Made by a program: the position numbers and the translations under genes
Source: Methylosinus trichosporium OB3b
Lineage (GTDB): Bacteria > Pseudomonadota > Alphaproteobacteria > Rhizobiales > Beijerinckiaceae
NCBI RefSeq assembly: GCF_002752655.1
Contig: NZ_CP023737.1
Coordinates: forward strand, 2,194,001-2,258,000
DNA: 64,000 nucleotides
Reading direction: 5' to 3'
Notes under the pieces: generated by a model
The model's database searches: none
Told to the model about the DNA's origin: nothing
The model's input: the letters and a program-made list of their open reading frames with translations, nothing else
Part shown: in pieces, positions 44,014 through 52,873 of the stretch
Numbering within the stretch: the first letter of the stretch is position 1
Layout: the number at the start of each line of letters is the position of its first letter

Positions 44014-45699
44014 ATGGGCTTCATCGCGCTCACTCCGGACTTTTCCGTTTCGCCGCAACTCACGCAGGATGATGTCGTCCGCGCTGCGCGCGAGGGCTTT
44101 CGCCATGTCGTCGATTGCCGGCCCGACAATGAGGAGCCCGGCCAGCCGAGCTTCGCCGATGTCGCCGGCTGGGCGGAGGCGCAGGGGATGACCGCGACGC
44201 ATGTTCCGGCGACCATGGCCGATCTTCGCGACGACGCCGTCGACGCGTTCGCCGCGGCGCTGGCGGGAACGCGCGGAAACGTTCTCGGCTATTGCAAGAC
44301 GGGGCGCCGCGCCAGCGCGCTGTGGGCGCTCTCTCAGGCGAGGACGCTCGGCGCCGCCGCGGTTCTCGCCGCGGCGAAAGGCGCCGGCGTCGACCTCGAG
44401 CCGCTGAAGGCGCGCATTCTCGCGCGCGCCGCCGAGCGCGGGGCCGGACCCGGAGACTATGACGTCGTGATCGTCGGCGGCGGCAGCGGCGGCATAGCGG
44501 CGGCGGCGAGCCTGCTGAAGCGCCGCCCCTCGCTCGCGATCGCCATCGTCGAGCCGGCGGAGACTCATTATTATCAGCCGGGATTCACCCTCGTCGGCGC
44601 CGGCGTGTTCACGCCCGAGACGACGCGGCGGCCGATGGCCTCGGTGATGCCGAGCAGAGCCAAATGGGTGAAGCAGGCGGTCGCCGAATTCGCGCCCGAC
44701 TCCAATGAGGTCGTTCTCGCCGACGGCTCGCGTCTGCGCTATCGCGCGCTCGTCGCCTCGCCCGGCATCAAGCTCGATTGGGAAGCCATTCCCGGCCTCG
44801 TCGAGACGCTCGGCAAGAATGGCGTCACCTCCAATTACCGCGCCGATCTCGCGCCCTACACGCATCAGCTGGCGACGTCGCTGCAAAAGGGCCGCGCGCT
44901 GTTCACGCAGCCGCCCATGCCGATCAAATGCGCCGGCGCGCCGCAAAAGGCGATGTATCTCTCCTGCGACACCTGGCGCCGAGCCGGCGTGCTGAGCAAT
45001 ATCGAGGTCGAGTTCCACAACGCCGGCGCGGTTCTGTTCGGCGTGCCCGCCTATGTTCCGGCGCTGATGAAATATGTCGAGCGCTACGGCATAAATCTCT
45101 GCTTCGAATCGAAGCTCGTCGCCGTCGACGGCGCGGCGAAGGTGGCGACTTTCGAGGAAAAGGACGCCGACGGAAACAAGCAGCGCGTCGAGCGCGAGTT
45201 CGCCATGCTGCACGCCGTGCCGCCGCAGAAGGCGCCGGAGTTCATCGCGACGAGCCCGCTCGCCGGCGAGACCGGATTCATCGCCGTCGATCCGACGACG
45301 CTGCGCCACACGCGCTATCCGAACATCTTCGCGCTCGGCGACGGCGTTGCGACCACCAACGCCAAGACCGCCGCGGCCGCGCGCAAGCAGGCGCCGGTGA
45401 TCGCCATCAATGTGCTTTCGGTTCTCGACGGGAAGCAGCCGCATGTCGGCTATGACGGCTATGGCTCCTGCCCGCTCACCGTCGAGCGCGGCAAGATCGT
45501 GCTGGCCGAGTTCGGCTATGGCGGCAAGCTGCTGCCGAGCTTCCCCGGATGGCTGATCGACGGAACCAAGCCGTCGCGCGCGGCGTGGTTCCTGAAGGAG
45601 CGGCTGCTGCCGCCGATCTATTGGAACATGATGCTCGAGGGCCAGGAATGGCTGTGCGCGCCGCACATGCTCGAGACCTCCTCGCAACCCGCCGAATGA
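44014..45699 (+). CDS. Fused DUF442 (PTP-like) and sulfide:quinone oxidoreductase protein
   Basis: A 561-aa two-domain protein. Residues 1-140 are the TIGR01244/DUF442 domain: FSVSPQLTQDDVVRAA and YCKTGRRASALWA, with a phosphatase-type Cys loop that may carry sulfur. Residues 148-561 are a flavoprotein of the type II SQR group: VVIVGGGSGGIAAAASLLKR, HYYQPGFTLVGAG, MPIKCAGAPQKAMYLSCD (the Cys of SQOR) and NIFALGDGVATTNAKTAAA. The second domain would oxidise sulfide, passing electrons to quinone at the membrane and forming persulfide for the dioxygenase upstream. The fusion links sulfurtransfer to SQR in one chain. Confidence 0.93.
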   Translation: MGFIALTPDFSVSPQLTQDDVVRAAREGFRHVVDCRPDNEEPGQPSFADVAGWAEAQGMTATHVPATMADLRDDAVDAFAAALAGTRGNVLGYCKTGRRASALWALSQARTLGAAAVLAAAKGAGVDLEPLKARILARAAERGAGPGDYDVVIVGGGSGGIAAAASLLKRRPSLAIAIVEPAETHYYQPGFTLVGAGVFTPETTRRPMASVMPSRAKWVKQAVAEFAPDSNEVVLADGSRLRYRALVASPGIKLDWEAIPGLVETLGKNGVTSNYRADLAPYTHQLATSLQKGRALFTQPPMPIKCAGAPQKAMYLSCDTWRRAGVLSNIEVEFHNAGAVLFGVPAYVPALMKYVERYGINLCFESKLVAVDGAAKVATFEEKDADGNKQRVEREFAMLHAVPPQKAPEFIATSPLAGETGFIAVDPTTLRHTRYPNIFALGDGVATTNAKTAAAARKQAPVIAINVLSVLDGKQPHVGYDGYGSCPLTVERGKIVLAEFGYGGKLLPSFPGWLIDGTKPSRAAWFLKERLLPPIYWNMMLEGQEWLCAPHMLETSSQPAE

Positions 45700-45709
45700 C
45701 GAGGGACGC

Positions 45710-46495
45710 GTGACCCTGGAGCTCGTCCAATATGTGATCGCCGCGGCCTGCGGCGGCGGCATCGGCTTCACGCTTGGCCTCATCGGCGGCGGCGGCTCTG
45801 TGCTGGCCGTGCCGTTGCTCGTCTATGTGGTCGGCGTGACCGATCCGCATGTCGCGATCGGAACGAGCGCCTTCGCGGTCGCCGTCAACGCCGCCTTCAG
45901 CCTCGTCAATCATGCGCGCGCCGGCTCGGTGAAATGGCGCTGCGGCGGCATGTATGCCGCCGCGGGAACCATCGGCGCCGCGGTCGGCTCCACTCTCGGC
46001 AAGAGCTTCGACGGACAGAAGCTGCTCTTCCTCTTTTCTTTCGTGATGATCCTGACCGGCGTGCTGATGCTGCGCGGGCGCGGAAAATCGGGCGACGCCG
46101 CGGTCGAATGCACTTTCGAGCACGCGCCCAAAGTCGGCGCCACCGGCTTCGTGACCGGGCTGTTCTCGGGCTTCTTCGGCATAGGCGGCGGCGTGCTGGT
46201 GGTGCCGGGCCTCGTCGGCTCCACCGGCATGCCGATGATCAACGCCGTCGGCACCTCGCTCGTCGCCGTCACCATTTTCGGCCTGACGACGGCGTTCAAT
46301 TATGCGGCCTCCGGCCTCGTCGACTGGTTCCTGGCTCTCGTGCTCATCGGCAGCGGCGGCGTCGGCACTCTGTTCGGCGTCGCCACGGCGCGGCGCATGT
46401 CGAAGAAGACGGGACAGCTGACCATCGCCTTCGCCGTCGTCGTCTTCGCGGTCGCCGCCTATATGCTGGTGAAGTCGCAGCTGCTCTTCGGCTGA
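45710..46495 (+). CDS. TauE/SafE-family sulfite exporter-like permease
   Basis: Inner-membrane protein of 261 aa with about eight hydrophobic segments. The TauE/SafE repeats start GFTLGLIGGGGSVLAVPLLV and GLFSGFFGIGGGVLVVPGLV. It starts with GTG at 45710, 10 bp after the SQR fusion. It probably exports sulfite or a related anion produced by the persulfide dioxygenase. Last gene of the operon; the next gene converges. Confidence 0.92.
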   Translation: MTLELVQYVIAAACGGGIGFTLGLIGGGGSVLAVPLLVYVVGVTDPHVAIGTSAFAVAVNAAFSLVNHARAGSVKWRCGGMYAAAGTIGAAVGSTLGKSFDGQKLLFLFSFVMILTGVLMLRGRGKSGDAAVECTFEHAPKVGATGFVTGLFSGFFGIGGGVLVVPGLVGSTGMPMINAVGTSLVAVTIFGLTTAFNYAASGLVDWFLALVLIGSGGVGTLFGVATARRMSKKTGQLTIAFAVVVFAVAAYMLVKSQLLFG

Positions 46496-46513
46496 GCGCC
46501 GACGCGCGGCGCG

Positions 46514-48514
46514 TCAGGGCGCTTCGGGTCTCGGGAAGCCGAAGCGCGCGAGCGCTTCGCCGATCGGCTGCAGCAGCACGAGATTGGCGAAGCCGGAGAT
46601 GTGATCGCCGTCGAAGAACAGCGGCTTCCCGTCGCGCCGCAGAGCGCACTCCTGCGCCTCGCAGAGGACCGGCAGCGGATCGAAAATCTCGATCCGCGGA
46701 AATTCCGCCTTCAGGCTCGCGAGCATCTCCATCGCCGGACGCCGATGCGCCTCCTCCTCCTCGCGCGCGACGCGGTCGCCTTCGGCGCAAGCCGGATTAT
46801 TTCGGTCGAACCAATCTGCGCAGCGAAAGGCGGTGGTCCTGTGCGCCGGCTTCGGCGCCTCGACCAGAATATGCAGTCCGGGCCGGTCGAGAATGCGCAG
46901 CGCCGCGCGCGCATCCTCGACCGCGTTCGAAGCCCGCATCTGCTCCGCGAGATCCGGCGTCTGCGGCGCGAGCGCGTCGACGCCGTTCAGCCGATATCGC
47001 AATATGCGCAGCCCCGGCAGAAAGATCGCGTCCGACGTCGACGCATCGGCGGCGAGCGCGGCGGCCCAGCGCGGCAGCCGGCGGCGGCAATCGGCCGAGA
47101 TGGGCAGCGTATGCAGAAGCGCGCAGCCCGACGCATAGCGCAGCACGACGCGCACGCCGGTTCTCAGCGCGTAGAGCTCCGCGAAAGCGTGATAGGCCCA
47201 GGCGTGGCTGTCGCCGACGATGTGCAACGTCCGCGACTCGGACGGACCGCAGCCGACGCGAGTCATGCGCTCGACGATCTCCTCGCCGTCGCGGACTTTC
47301 TCGATCGCGACGGAGCACGCGCCTTCAGATATTGCCGTATCGAATTGCGGATGCCAGTCTTGCGCATGTCGCGCCACGACGCTCGCCGACAGCCATGGGG
47401 TCGCCATGCGCATCAGCGTGACCGCGCCCCATGTCGCAGCGAGCGCCGCCAGCGACAGCGCGATGGCGCGGCGCTCGGAGCGCAGCCATGGGCCGTAGCG
47501 ACAGGGCTGCTCGACGAAATGATAGGAGGCGAGCGCCGCCGCGACGGCGATGGCGAGAGCGGCGAATTTCATCGCGGGCGTGTCGACGCCGACGGTCCAT
47601 CGGAAGAGCACGATGACCGGCCAGTGCCAGAGATAGAGCGAATAAGAGAGCGCGCCGAGCCGAAGCGCGGGGCCGCTGACGAGCGCCCGGCCGACGAGGC
47701 TCGTCGGCCTGCGCGCATGCAGCGCGCCGATGAGGCACAAGATTCCGAGAACCGGAGCGAGCGCGCCCGGCGTCGGAAAGCTCTCGGGCTTCGAGACGAA
47801 GAAGCCATAGGCCAGGAACGCGACCCCCGCCGCGGTGAGCGGCATGCGCTCGGCGCCCGCGTCGGCGAAGGGATCGAACAATCCTTTCGCCGCCGCGATC
47901 CGGTAAGCGAGGACGCCGGCGCCGAGCTCCCAGAAGCGCGCGAGGCTCGAATAGAAGACGCCTTCACGCTGCTCGAAGCCCGAGGCGAAGGACAGGAGAA
48001 CGAGGGCGAGCAGCAGAGGAGTCGCGCCGGCCCATCGGCGCATGAGCAAGAAGAGCGCAGGAAAAATAAGATAGAACTGCTCCTCGACGCCGAGCGACCA
48101 TGTGTGCGTGAACGCGTCCAGCGCGGCGTCCGTGCCGAAATAATCGGCTCCACGCGCGAGAACGAAATTGGAGAGGCCGAAGCAGGCCGCAGTCGCCACA
48201 GCGCGCATATTGCTGCCGAACATCATGTTCGGGACGAACACCGCGGCGAGGAGGAAGCTCGTCGAGAGCATGACGGCGAGAGCCGGAACGATGCGACGAA
48301 ATCGACGTGCGTAAAAAAAGCGCAGGAAGTCGCCGACGCCGGCGAAGCCGTATTTGTGCAGGGAGCCCGAGACGATGAAGCCGGATATGACGAAGAAGGC
48401 GTCGACGCCCGCATAGCCGCCGGGCGCCGTGTCCGGCGCGAGGTGAAAGGCGACGACGGCGGCGATCGCGACGGCGCGCAGCCCGGCGACATAGGGATAG
48501 TCTTCTCTCTTCAC
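46514..48514 (-). CDS. OafA/YrhL-type acyltransferase with SGNH domain
   Basis: A 666-aa membrane protein. The N-terminal acyltransferase_3 part has the first-helix motif LRAVAIAAVVAFHLAPDTAP, GVDAFFVISGFIVSG and HTWSLGVEEQFYLIFPALFL, with about ten transmembrane segments. The C-terminal ~250 residues form a periplasmic SGNH-hydrolase-like domain (HIVGDSHAWAYHAFAELY). Such proteins O-acetylate lipopolysaccharide, peptidoglycan or exopolysaccharide. The assumed start is a GTG (48514, MKREDYPYVAG). No polysaccharide cluster adjoins it. Confidence 0.92.
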   Translation of the reverse strand: MKREDYPYVAGLRAVAIAAVVAFHLAPDTAPGGYAGVDAFFVISGFIVSGSLHKYGFAGVGDFLRFFYARRFRRIVPALAVMLSTSFLLAAVFVPNMMFGSNMRAVATAACFGLSNFVLARGADYFGTDAALDAFTHTWSLGVEEQFYLIFPALFLLMRRWAGATPLLLALVLLSFASGFEQREGVFYSSLARFWELGAGVLAYRIAAAKGLFDPFADAGAERMPLTAAGVAFLAYGFFVSKPESFPTPGALAPVLGILCLIGALHARRPTSLVGRALVSGPALRLGALSYSLYLWHWPVIVLFRWTVGVDTPAMKFAALAIAVAAALASYHFVEQPCRYGPWLRSERRAIALSLAALAATWGAVTLMRMATPWLSASVVARHAQDWHPQFDTAISEGACSVAIEKVRDGEEIVERMTRVGCGPSESRTLHIVGDSHAWAYHAFAELYALRTGVRVVLRYASGCALLHTLPISADCRRRLPRWAAALAADASTSDAIFLPGLRILRYRLNGVDALAPQTPDLAEQMRASNAVEDARAALRILDRPGLHILVEAPKPAHRTTAFRCADWFDRNNPACAEGDRVAREEEEAHRRPAMEMLASLKAEFPRIEIFDPLPVLCEAQECALRRDGKPLFFDGDHISGFANLVLLQPIGEALARFGFPRPEAP

Positions 48515-48872
48515 GCGGGGAGGCCTCGCTTTTGTCTATTGGCGCGGAGCCGGCAATAGTCGATCGGCTCGCGACCGGGAAAGGGGAACGCGCTGGTCCC
48601 CTGCTGCGCCGGAGAGGCGGCGGGCTTTCGGCTCTCGAAGCCGACCGACGCAAACCGCCATTCTCCCGGCGGAGCCGGGCGAGACTGGGGCCGCGGGCGT
48701 TTCTTCGCCGCGGCCTCGCACGAAGGTTCACAATTCACGCTTTCTCGTTTAGGGTCCCGCGCGGATTTGCGCATCCCGATTCCGATCCCATATCTGAGCT
48801 GCGCCCGCGGTTGCGGGCCTTTCGCTTATGGAGGGTCGCGCGACGCCTGCGAGCCTCGTAAGAAGGAACCAC
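48515..48872. other. Divergent region upstream of infA
   Basis: 358 bp between the acyltransferase start and infA. It contains a GCCCGC/GCGGGC stem-loop (48803-48818) followed by CTTTCGCTT about 55 bp before infA, a weak attenuator candidate. GAAGGAACC lies just before the infA start. No gene was recognised. Confidence 0.45.
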
Positions 48873-49091
48873 ATGGCCAAGGAAGAACTGCTGGAGTTTC
48901 CCGGTGTCGTCGTCGAGCTGCTGCCGAGCGCGACGTTTCGGGTCAAGCTCGAGAATGATCACGAGATCATCGCCCATACCGCCGGCAAGATGCGGAAAAA
49001 CCGCATCCGCGTGCTCACCGGCGACAAGGTGCTGGTCGCGATGACGCCCTATGATCTGACCAAAGGGCGCATCACTTATCGTTTCAAATGA
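48873..49091 (+). CDS. infA: Translation initiation factor IF-1
   Basis: A 72-aa OB-fold protein that binds the ribosomal A-site during initiation. It is clearly recognised by [20 protein letters not shown] then [33 protein letters not shown] and [11 protein letters not shown] 48873 has AGAAGGAACC upstream. maf starts 28 bp downstream, as in many alphaproteobacteria. Confidence 0.98.
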   Translation: MAKEELLEFPGVVVELLPSATFRVKLENDHEIIAHTAGKMRKNRIRVLTGDKVLVAMTPYDLTKGRITYRFK

Positions 49092-49119
49092 TTGCCATTA
49101 GGGCGCGGAGCCGATCGCC

Positions 49120-49758
49120 GTGACGTCCCATCCGACCGCCGCGCGGCCGCTTCTGGCCCTCGCTTCCGCCTCTCCCCGGCGGCTCGCCCTGCTGCAGCAG
49201 ATCGGCCTCGAGGTCGACGCTCTGCTGCCCACCGCCATCGACGAGACTCCGCAGCGCAACGAGCTGCCGCGCAGCGTGGCCCAGCGCCTTTCCGGCGAGA
49301 AGGCCGCCGCCGCCGTCAAGCTGATCGCCTACAAGCCCGAGCTCGAGGGCTGCTATATCCTCGCCGCCGACACGGTCGTCGCCGTCGGCCGTCGCATCCT
49401 GCCCAAATGCGAGGATGTCGAGCAGGCCGAGGACTGCCTGCGGCTGCTCTCGGGACGCCAGCATCGGGTGTTCACCGGCGTCACTCTGCTGACGCCGCGC
49501 CGCGCCGAGCGCCGTCGCCTCGTGGAGACGCGGCTGCGCTTCAAGCGCCTCTCGGCGACCGAGATCGACGCCTATCTCGCCTCCGGCGAATGGCGCGGCA
49601 AGGCGGGCGGCTACGCCATTCAGGGCCTCGCCGGCGCTTTCGCGGTGCGGCTCATCGGCTCTTATTCCTCCGTGGTCGGCCTGCCGCTCTACGAGACCGC
49701 GGCGCTCTTGGCCGGAGAGGGCTATCCGGTGCTGACGCCGTGGTTCGAGAAGGCGTGA
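49120..49758 (+). CDS. maf: Maf nucleoside triphosphate pyrophosphatase
   Basis: A 212-aa Maf/HAM1-related house-cleaning pyrophosphatase that hydrolyses non-canonical nucleotides. Family motifs are [20 protein letters not shown], the acidic [34 protein letters not shown] and [20 protein letters not shown]. The start is a GTG at 49120 ([10 protein letters not shown]). It forms a likely operon with infA. Confidence 0.95.
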   Translation: MTSHPTAARPLLALASASPRRLALLQQIGLEVDALLPTAIDETPQRNELPRSVAQRLSGEKAAAAVKLIAYKPELEGCYILAADTVVAVGRRILPKCEDVEQAEDCLRLLSGRQHRVFTGVTLLTPRRAERRRLVETRLRFKRLSATEIDAYLASGEWRGKAGGYAIQGLAGAFAVRLIGSYSSVVGLPLYETAALLAGEGYPVLTPWFEKA

Positions 49759-49851
49759 GGGCTCACGCAGGGCGAGGCCGGCGGAATATCGGTGGATATT
49801 TTCACTTTCGGCGATTAGCTTGTGCGTAATCCCAGAAAGGGTCTGCGCCCG

Positions 49852-50219
49852 ATGTCCACAGGCAAAACCTCCGACGACGAACAGAGCGCCGCCGTTGCGG
49901 CGCGGGACGAGGGACTGGCGGCGGCCCTGAAAAGGCTGGCCGGCTTGACGAAAGCCGTCGCGCCGCAATGGGTGAAATGGTTCGACGTGGGAAAAGGCTT
50001 CGGCTTCGTGCAGCCGGACGGGGGGACGACGTCTTCTACGTCCTCGCCGGTTCTTCGAGCGCGCCGGCCGAGACCGAGCTCGCCGACGCCGATTATGAGC
50101 TTATCAAGACCGAAGCGATTGCCTTGGTCTGCGCGGAACGACTCGATTCCCCGCAGGCGCATCTCGATTATATCAGCCGTTCTGTCGCTGGAGCTTTGTC
50201 GAAGCATGCTGGGACGTGA
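49852..50219 (+). pseudogene. Cold-shock-like gene with frameshift in a G6 run
   Basis: From ATG 49852 the frame codes for a helical leader, then VKWFDVGKGFGFVQPDGG, the RNP1 part of a cold-shock domain. At a run of six G (50020-50025) the protein character jumps to the -1 frame, where DVFYVLAGSSSAPAETELAD and a helical tail continue to a TGA at 50217-50219. Restoring one G joins both parts into a single ~122-aa protein. The original frame runs on as Pro/Arg/Ser-rich sequence to 50223. It is either a broken gene, a -1 slippage gene, or a homopolymer sequencing error. Confidence 0.6.
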
Positions 50220-50223
50220 CTAG

Positions 50224-50502
50224 ATCGCCCAAGCGGCGAAGGAGCTCGCCGAGCATCTGCAAGTCATCGAGAATATAAAATCCTTGCAAGAAGCGCAGAA
50301 GAAGCTCGCCGATGCGATCAACGCCCTGAACCAGCGCCTGCGCAGCCTCGAGGTCGAGCTGAAGCTCATGCGCGCCGATGTGCGCGTCGACGCGCTGCAG
50401 GAAACGCAAAGCATCGTTAATTCTGTTCAGGGCGGACTCAATCAGAGGATCGAGGAGCGCGGCGCCGATCGAGGCGAGCGTTCCGCTGATCCTCGGCCGT
50501 GA
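50224..50502 (+). CDS. Coiled-coil fragment after the frameshifted gene
   Basis: An open frame starting directly after a TAG codon, coding for a heptad-rich helix (AKELAEHLQVIENIKSLQEA, ALNQRLRSLEVELKLM). The clear amphipathic character suggests real coding sequence, but no ATG or good ribosome site is seen; a TTG at 50284 is possible. It may be the remnant of a small gene whose start was lost, or the tail of the preceding damaged locus. Confidence 0.4.
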   Translation: MAQAAKELAEHLQVIENIKSLQEAQKKLADAINALNQRLRSLEVELKLMRADVRVDALQETQSIVNSVQGGLNQRIEERGADRGERSADPRP

Positions 50503-50533
50503 CGCGCCTTCGCCCGACGGCGCCTGAGTCTCC

Positions 50534-51676
50534 TCAGCCGCCGATATAGCGCCGCTCATACCGCCGGCCGAGCCGGGTCAAAATCTCATAGCCGATGGTG
50601 CCGCTGCGCGCCGCCAGCTCGTCCACCCCGATCGTCTCGCCGAGAATTTCGGCGCTCGCGCCGCGATGGACGATGGCTTCGGGAATGTCGGTCACGTCGA
50701 GCATGACGAAATCCATCGACACGCGCCCGACCAGGGGACAGCGATAGCCGCCGATGACCGCCTCGGCGCCGGCGCGCCCCGGGCCGGAGGAAGCGCCCGC
50801 CGGCAGGCCGTCGCCATAGCCGAGCCCGAGCGTCGCCAGCCGGGTCGGGCGGGCCGCAGTCCACACGCCGTCATAGCCGACGGTCTCGCCGGCGGCGATC
50901 TCCCGCACGGCGAGGACGCTCGCCTCCAGCCGCACCACCGGCCGCATGGGATTGGGGCAAAGAGGCGTCGGATTGCCGCCATAGAGCGCATAGCCGGGAC
51001 GCAGCAGGTCGTGATGCGGCTTCTCGCTGAGAAAAACGCCGGAGGAATTGCACAGCGAGGCCGGCGCGCCGGGAAAGCAGCCGAGAGCCGCCTCGAAGGC
51101 GGCGATCTGCCGCGCATTGCGCGGGTCGTCCGGCCATTGCGCGCAGATGAAATGGCTCATCACCAGCGTCAGCTCGATGTCCTGCGCCGCCGCCGCGGCG
51201 GCGGGCGCCTCGCGCGGCGAGAGGCCGAGACGGTTCATGCCGGTGTCGAGCTGCAGCGCGGCGGGCAGGCGCCGGCCGATCGAGCGGCCGAAGGCGCCCC
51301 ATTCGCCGATCTCCTCGAGCGAGGCGAGGACCGGGCGCAGGCGCGCCGCGGCGAGCGTGAAGGCGCCTCCCTGGGGCAGCCCCTCGAGCACATAGACGAT
51401 GGCGCGGGGCGCGACCGCGCGCAGACGCTCGCCCTCCCCGGCCGTTGCGACGAAAAATGTGCGGCAGCCGGCGGCCGCGAGCGCGCGCGTCGCCGGCTCC
51501 AGGCCGATCCCATAGGCGTCCGCCTTGACCACGGCGGCGCAATCGGCGCCGGGCGCCCGCGCCGCGAGAAGGCGCCAATTGGCGACCAGCGCCGCGAGAT
51601 CGACGCAGAGCGTCGCGACCGCCCGCGCCGGGACGGATTCGTTCGTAGGCGCTCTCGCCGATCGATCGATTCGCAT
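50534..51676 (-). CDS. alr: Alanine racemase
   Basis: PLP enzyme that makes D-alanine for peptidoglycan. In 380 aa the PLP lysine is in AAVVKADAYGIG, further family parts are LQLDTGMNRLG, MSHFICAQWPDD, LLRPGYALYGG, the second catalytic Tyr region AGETVGYDGVWTA and VSMDFVMLDVTD. ATG 51676 is preferred; the frame opens 12 codons further to 51712. The stop is at 50534. The FixJ-like gene lies upstream on the same strand (113 bp). Confidence 0.96.
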   Translation of the reverse strand: MRIDRSARAPTNESVPARAVATLCVDLAALVANWRLLAARAPGADCAAVVKADAYGIGLEPATRALAAAGCRTFFVATAGEGERLRAVAPRAIVYVLEGLPQGGAFTLAAARLRPVLASLEEIGEWGAFGRSIGRRLPAALQLDTGMNRLGLSPREAPAAAAAAQDIELTLVMSHFICAQWPDDPRNARQIAAFEAALGCFPGAPASLCNSSGVFLSEKPHHDLLRPGYALYGGNPTPLCPNPMRPVVRLEASVLAVREIAAGETVGYDGVWTAARPTRLATLGLGYGDGLPAGASSGPGRAGAEAVIGGYRCPLVGRVSMDFVMLDVTDIPEAIVHRGASAEILGETIGVDELAARSGTIGYEILTRLGRRYERRYIGG

Positions 51677-51788
51677 GGACCATATTGTAGCGCCGGAGCG
51701 TGGCGTCCGCATGGCCGTATTGCATGCGCCATGCGGACCGCGACCACGCTCCGGAGCTTTTTCTCGTTCTTCCGGCCTTCCCCCGGGA

Positions 51789-52466
51789 TCAGCGGCGGCT
51801 GTCGGAGATTTCCACCGACATCTGACGCGCGGCTGGCGGCACCATCCGGCTCGGATCGTGCCGCGGGGCGCCGAGCGAGATGCGCACCAGATCGGCGACG
51901 CTCTTCACGCGCATCTTGGTCATGATATGCGAGCGATGCGTCTCCACCGTGCGCGCGCTGATGCCGAGCTCATGCGCGATCACCTTGTTGAGCTTGCCTT
52001 CGACGAGGCCGGCGAGCACGTCGTTCTCGCGGCTGGTGAGCGTGCTGAGACGGCCGGGCGTCAGGCGCGGTCGTCCCCGATAGGCGCGGAAGTCGGCGCG
52101 TCGCGTCATCGCCTGCTGCACGGCCGCCACCAGCTTCTCCTCGCTCAGCGGCAGCTCGAGCAGATCATAGGCGCCCTCCTTCATCACCTGGATCGCGCCG
52201 CGCACATTCGCCTGCCCGGTGATCACGATGATGGGCAGCTCGATCCGATGCTCCTTGGCGGTCTCGAGAAAATCGAGGCCGATCAGATCGGGCATGTCGA
52301 CATAAGCGAGGACGCAGCCGCGGGCCTCGGGCTCGACGGCTTCGAAGAAACGCCCGGCGTCGTCATGCAGCCGGACGCGATAATCGGTCTTTTCCAATAT
52401 GGATTTCAGGGAGGTCCGAACGACGGGATCGATGCCGCAGATATGGATGGTTTCACCGTAATTCAT
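51789..52466 (-). CDS. FixJ/NarL-type regulator with a pseudo-receiver domain
   Basis: A 225-aa protein. Residues 1-120 have the receiver fold (PIIVITGQANVRGAIQVMKE is close to FixJ). Residues 145-210 are a LuxR helix-turn-helix (LTSRENDVLAGLVEGKLNKV, then ISARTVETHRSHIMTKM). The phosphorylation machinery is lost: the acceptor position is Tyr 55 (LAYVDMP), the acidic pair is mostly gone (ICGIDP) and the conserved Lys is Leu 105 (LELPL). It may respond to a ligand or partner rather than a kinase. ATG 52466 (MNYGETIHIC). It is divergent from sdhC across 407 bp. Confidence 0.87.
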   Translation of the reverse strand: MNYGETIHICGIDPVVRTSLKSILEKTDYRVRLHDDAGRFFEAVEPEARGCVLAYVDMPDLIGLDFLETAKEHRIELPIIVITGQANVRGAIQVMKEGAYDLLELPLSEEKLVAAVQQAMTRRADFRAYRGRPRLTPGRLSTLTSRENDVLAGLVEGKLNKVIAHELGISARTVETHRSHIMTKMRVKSVADLVRISLGAPRHDPSRMVPPAARQMSVEISDSRR

Positions 52467-52873
52467 AGATCGCTCTCGAGATGAGTGGACGAAAAAGTAA
52501 TCATCGAGGCCGACAGGCCGCCTGCCGCCGGGAAAAAATTGCCCGACGGTCCGACGCATTCGTCAATATGAAACGCAACTCGCACTCTAGGCCGAGGCGT
52601 CGAAAAATATCGACGCTCCTCGGACCGTTCGCCTGCGCCTGCTGGCCTCTACGCGACGTCGGCTCAGATATGTTAACAGATCGGGCGGCGATGGGAACGC
52701 ATTTTGACTCAAAAGACGTTGCGGCGCCGCAAAAAGATTCGCGCAGGCCCTTTGCGCAGCGCATCCGATACAGCTTGCCGACGAAGGCTTTCCCCTGCTT
52801 CGCGAATGCGTTGTTGCAGGGGCGGCGCGATTGAATTATCTCTCAGCGGGGACTTGGGAAAGAGAGGACGAGC
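52467..52873. other. Divergent region between the FixJ-like gene and sdh
   Basis: 407 bp that should hold the promoters of both genes. TTGACT at about 52703-52708 is a possible -35 for sdh, without a convincing -10. The short palindrome TGCGGCGCCGCA lies near 52719-52730. No small gene or known RNA was recognised. Confidence 0.4.

Noticed and set aside
50173..50559. 128-codon minus-strand frame opposite the coiled-coil fragment
   Set aside because: Helical character mirrors the opposite strand. It overlaps the end of alr and has no ribosome site.
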